Shown piece by piece: positions 24,530 to 24,557 of a stretch of 24,557 bases of DNA. The position numbers were made by a program, and so were the translations under genes. Numbering within the stretch: position 1 is the first letter of the stretch; each line of letters opens with the position of its first letter. Location of the stretch: contig CANJJP010000001.1 of NCBI GenBank assembly GCA_947474485.1, forward strand, positions 1 to 24,557, read 5' to 3'. Below the pieces are notes generated by a model, which was not told the DNA's origin, ran no database searches, and saw only the letters and a list, made by a program, of their open reading frames with translations. The DNA comes from Bacteroidota bacterium (GTDB lineage Bacteria; Bacteroidota; Bacteroidia; B-17B0; Aurantibacillaceae).

Positions 24530-24557
24530 CTAGTCGACTTTATCCATTACTTTTTTA
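24530..24557 (-). CDS. 3' end of an unidentified gene (partial, last 8 codons)
   Basis: The minus strand ends an open frame with 'KKVMDKVD' and TAG (24532-24530). The well-formed terminator just after it suggests a real gene end. Too little is visible to identify the product. Confidence 0.4.

Noticed and set aside
1..24557. CRISPR arrays, insertion sequences or rRNA genes
   Set aside because: I saw no regularly spaced repeats, transposase frames or rRNA-like sequence on either strand.

Overview
The window looks like part of a Bacteroidota chromosome, most likely from the Flavobacteriia. It is very AT-rich. The tRNA-Glu promoter matches the TTTG / TAnnTTTG consensus of that phylum. One protein carries the 'NVGIG..RPDYKLDVSG' motif common in Bacteroidota fibre-like proteins, and a DUF4255 protein and a CIS_TMP-type tape measure occur in the combination seen in Bacteroidota contractile injection systems. 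No species can be named from what is visible.

From position 2 to 20994 the minus strand holds one nearly continuous gene cluster for an extracellular contractile injection system (eCIS, the phage-tail-like family of Afp, PVC and AlgoCIS). In transcription order (right to left) it runs: a small membrane protein, a DUF4255 (Pvc16/Afp16-like) cap protein, an uncharacterised 301-aa protein, the sheath, the main tube protein, a second tube-like protein, a 62-aa DUF5908-like protein, a LysM hub protein, a VgrG-like spike, a PAAR tip, a gp25-like baseplate protein, a 1203-aa baseplate J/Afp11-like wedge protein, a fibre-like protein, a 56-aa small protein, an 863-aa Afp12-like wedge protein and the first 1843 codons of a giant tape measure protein that runs off the left edge. 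Most gaps from the second tube gene onward are 0 to 17 bases, so these genes are surely co-transcribed. The tape measure and the two tube-like proteins build the tube, the sheath surrounds it and contracts, the hub/spike/PAAR set forms the piercing tip, the gp25/Afp11/Afp12 set forms the baseplate, and the DUF4255 protein probably caps the far end. The AAA+ ATPase usual in such loci and any toxin cargo are not in the window and would be expected further left.

Two regulatory details stand out. A 14-bp perfect hairpin with a U-rich tail lies between the main tube gene and the second tube gene, which could keep sheath and tube expression above that of the baseplate genes. TAAATTTG promoter-like boxes lie before the first gene and before the sheath gene.

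To the right of the cluster are a lipoprotein with MORN-type repeats and a DnaJ-like four-CxxC tail (21299-22447), a start-less remnant of a small DNA-binding-type gene with its terminator (22665-22972), tRNA-Glu with a good promoter and terminator (23074-23274), and a membrane acyltransferase (23291-24373). The last bases hold a terminator and the final codons of another minus-strand gene. The tRNA 3' end faces the decayed gene and the eCIS locus, so this may be an island edge.
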